DNA from: Conoideocrella luteorostrata
Taxonomy: Eukaryota > Ascomycota > Sordariomycetes > Hypocreales > Clavicipitaceae
NCBI GenBank assembly: GCA_032433595.1
Contig: JASWJB010000411.1
Location: 1 to 32,218, forward strand
Length of the DNA: 32,218 bases
Direction: 5' to 3'
The translations under genes and the position numbers were made by a program. The notes beneath the pieces are model-generated. The model searched no databases, had not been told where the DNA came from, and saw nothing but the letters and a program-made list of their open reading frames with translations. This document shows, one piece after another, positions 30,448-32,218 of the stretch. Within the stretch, counting starts at the first letter, position 1. Each line of letters opens with the position of its first letter.

Positions 30448-32218
30448 GGGATGAGACAAGTCTTCGTCACGGAATCTCAGATCGATTACGGAGACTGAGT
30501 GATATGGGCAGATGGAACCGGACTTGGACTATCAGCCACCACGGCCAAGTATTCAGTGACCACAAAAAAAATTGTTATCCGGGGATGGAATACTTTTACA
30601 CTGCAAAATATGCTTGGACACAATCAAGTGTTCTTGCTAGTAGTGAATCTCGAGAATGAATAAAGAGGGTGAGATGCAACAGGAGTTCTTGAGTTGGGAC
30701 TGAAGCCCAGTCTCGGGGAGCCAGCACCGGCGCATATTGGTATGAAGGTGCATCAGTATTGTCTTTTTTTTTTTTTTCAATTTTTCTCCTTTCTTCATAT
30801 TCTTCTCACTGTTTTTCTTACTGCATTGCACTGCCGGATCGGTATATCTGGTGGCATGGTTTTGGTGGAACACGACGTAAAAAGGAAAAGCTTATGTGAT
30901 CTTGTCCAGCTGTAGATGTTTCTGTATCTATGACATATACAGCTGGGCCATAAAAAGTTTAATGTATCAAGAAGAATGGAATCAAACCACGTCGCGGAGG
31001 AAGGGATAGGGGAAGGAAAACGAAGTGTACAAATTCCCGACATGATTTGTCGAGAAGAGTCCCCAGGAAGGGGGAGGAGGAGGGGAGAGGACGTTACGGT
31101 GGATGGAGACGATGGACTGAAACGAGATGAGGCAAAAGATCCTGGGCCCGTGATAATGTAGGGTCTTTTGGTCTTGTTGGTGACGCCAGAGGTGGAAGCA
31201 GGGTGATGACGAACTGGACAAAAGTCCCTAGTCATTGTTGGGCTTTTGGCGGGAGAACAGAGATGACCGTGAGGCTCGGGGTGAATGCGGCATAGCATAG
31301 CGCCTAAATGCAGTAAATAGCTGTATTATGTACAATAAAGATGTCGTCAACACCCCTTTGCCCAGCCATGACCGCCTCCACTGCGTTGACTCCCCGCCAA
31401 GCTATGTGTGTCACTGGGATGCCGCAAGCTGGCAAGGGAAGGAGGGGGGTTCACGAGGTGTGTGCCTCGGTATCCTAGGTGATTTCCAAGATGGTTTAGA
31501 GGTTGACAAGCCATGGCAAGATGCATGAAGCAGATTGGATCTGATTTAGATCATTGTTCAACATGAAAAGGCAGGTCATCAACGTCATATTGGTATGTAA
31601 TAAAGCCGTATAAATCACCTGCAACTAGCTAAATAGATCTCCGGATACGCCGCACTAAACACGCATGCACGCATGTATGCATCATCATCACGCGATTGAA
31701 TCCTACAAGCAGAAAGCTCATTCAGCTCCCAATCCCAAATGCTAAATGGTGAAACCTACGCCCAAGCAACGTTGTCGCGACAGGAACGAATGTAGCGTAA
31801 CTAATCGGTCTCCGAGGACAAGGAAGGGCTTTAGCAAGGCGGGGAAGAAAAGAATGGGGGTGGGTCTGGGATCGTTTTGTGGAAAACTATTTGTAGTGCT
31901 GGCGAGAGGGACTCTGGAAACATGCACAGCACGCACAGAGAAGTTCTGGACTTTGCCAAGAAGGGAGGTCCCGAGAAGGGAGGACGAGGATCTTTTGTAT
32001 AGTGCAGACATGCTTGCGTCAATTGGCGCAACAGAATACGGAGTACGCGGCGCGCAGTTGACGTGCTAACCAGTCAGTTCGTGGGGTGGTGGACTGGTGC
32101 TGCAATGGGCTGTGTTTCTTTCACTTCGGCGTATGCAGCATTTACAGAACAAAGGAAAAGGTGCATCATCTTGGCTGCCAGATGCAGATGAGTTTTTTTT
32201 TTTTTAGTTTTTTTTTTG
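30448..32218. other. Intergenic region at the right edge, no gene recognised
   Basis: About 1.8 kb downstream of the NTF2-RRM gene. It contains T-rich runs near 30763-30777 and 32192-32217, a 24-nt alternating purine-pyrimidine stretch at 31659-31682, and one TACGGAGTA at 32037-32045. Frames of 167 codons (-, 30795-31298) and 107 codons (+, 31746-32069) begin with ATG but are low-complexity and unlike any known family. Confidence 0.5.
31659..31682. repeat. 24-nt alternating purine-pyrimidine tract
   Basis: The tract ACACGCATGCAC followed by GCATGTATGCAT alternates purine and pyrimidine without a break, a composition able to adopt left-handed helix under torsion. Confidence 0.7.

Noticed and set aside
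30795..31298. 167-codon minus-strand frame downstream of the NTF2-RRM gene
   Set aside because: ATG start, but Ser/Pro-biased low complexity, no recognisable domain, and it is antisense to the probable 3' UTR region.
31746..32069. 107-codon plus-strand frame near the right edge
   Set aside because: An overlapping minus-strand frame of similar length and no domain; probably chance.

Overview
The window looks like nuclear DNA of a filamentous ascomycete, most probably a sordariomycete of hypocrealean type. The support is short introns (about 50-110 nt in most genes) with GTAAGT-like donors, CTAAC/CTAAT-type branch points and YAG acceptors, a DUF4045-gelsolin protein, a GLEYA-domain secreted protein, and an NLR with phosphorylase, NACHT and ankyrin parts. 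Genus cannot be fixed from the sequence alone. Eleven protein genes and one intron-containing tRNA gene are supported. Exon joins were worked out by eye from splice consensus, reading phase and family homology.

Left part (1-11.4 kb): the last exon of an SLC1-type lysophosphatidate acyltransferase (+) converges on a large DUF4045/gelsolin-repeat protein (-). These are followed by an ARL2-type small GTPase (-, six exons, one of 17 nt) and a 616-residue GNAT-fold protein (-). A tRNA-Arg(UCG) gene with a 20-nt intron sits at 11249-11341.

Middle (11.4-20.1 kb): a secreted protein with five cysteine modules and a GLEYA domain (+), triosephosphate isomerase (+), mitoribosomal protein mL43 (-) divergent from the U1 snRNP 70K protein (+), and the ribosome assembly factor MRT4 (-). 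Most of this block is housekeeping: glycolysis, mitochondrial translation, splicing and 60S assembly.

Right part (20.1-32.2 kb): an intronless 1480-residue NLR (phosphorylase-like domain, NACHT, twelve ankyrin repeats) is the most unusual gene. Its ankyrin array contains a 297-bp three-repeat super-unit, and its C-terminus carries a 60-bp duplication giving two motifs that fit the [PILVM][ILVM]DLT SUMO-interaction pattern. A possible 93-residue single-pass membrane protein follows, then a G3BP/Nxt3-like NTF2-RRM-RGG protein with a roughly 480-nt ATG-free leader, then 1.8 kb without a recognisable gene.

Intergenic space repeatedly carries TACGGAGTA/TACTCCGTA-type motifs, including a tandem copy upstream of the TPI gene. 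No transposon, CRISPR array or operon-like cluster was seen. The genes look independently regulated, and the NLR and the cysteine-module GLEYA protein are the accessory candidates.
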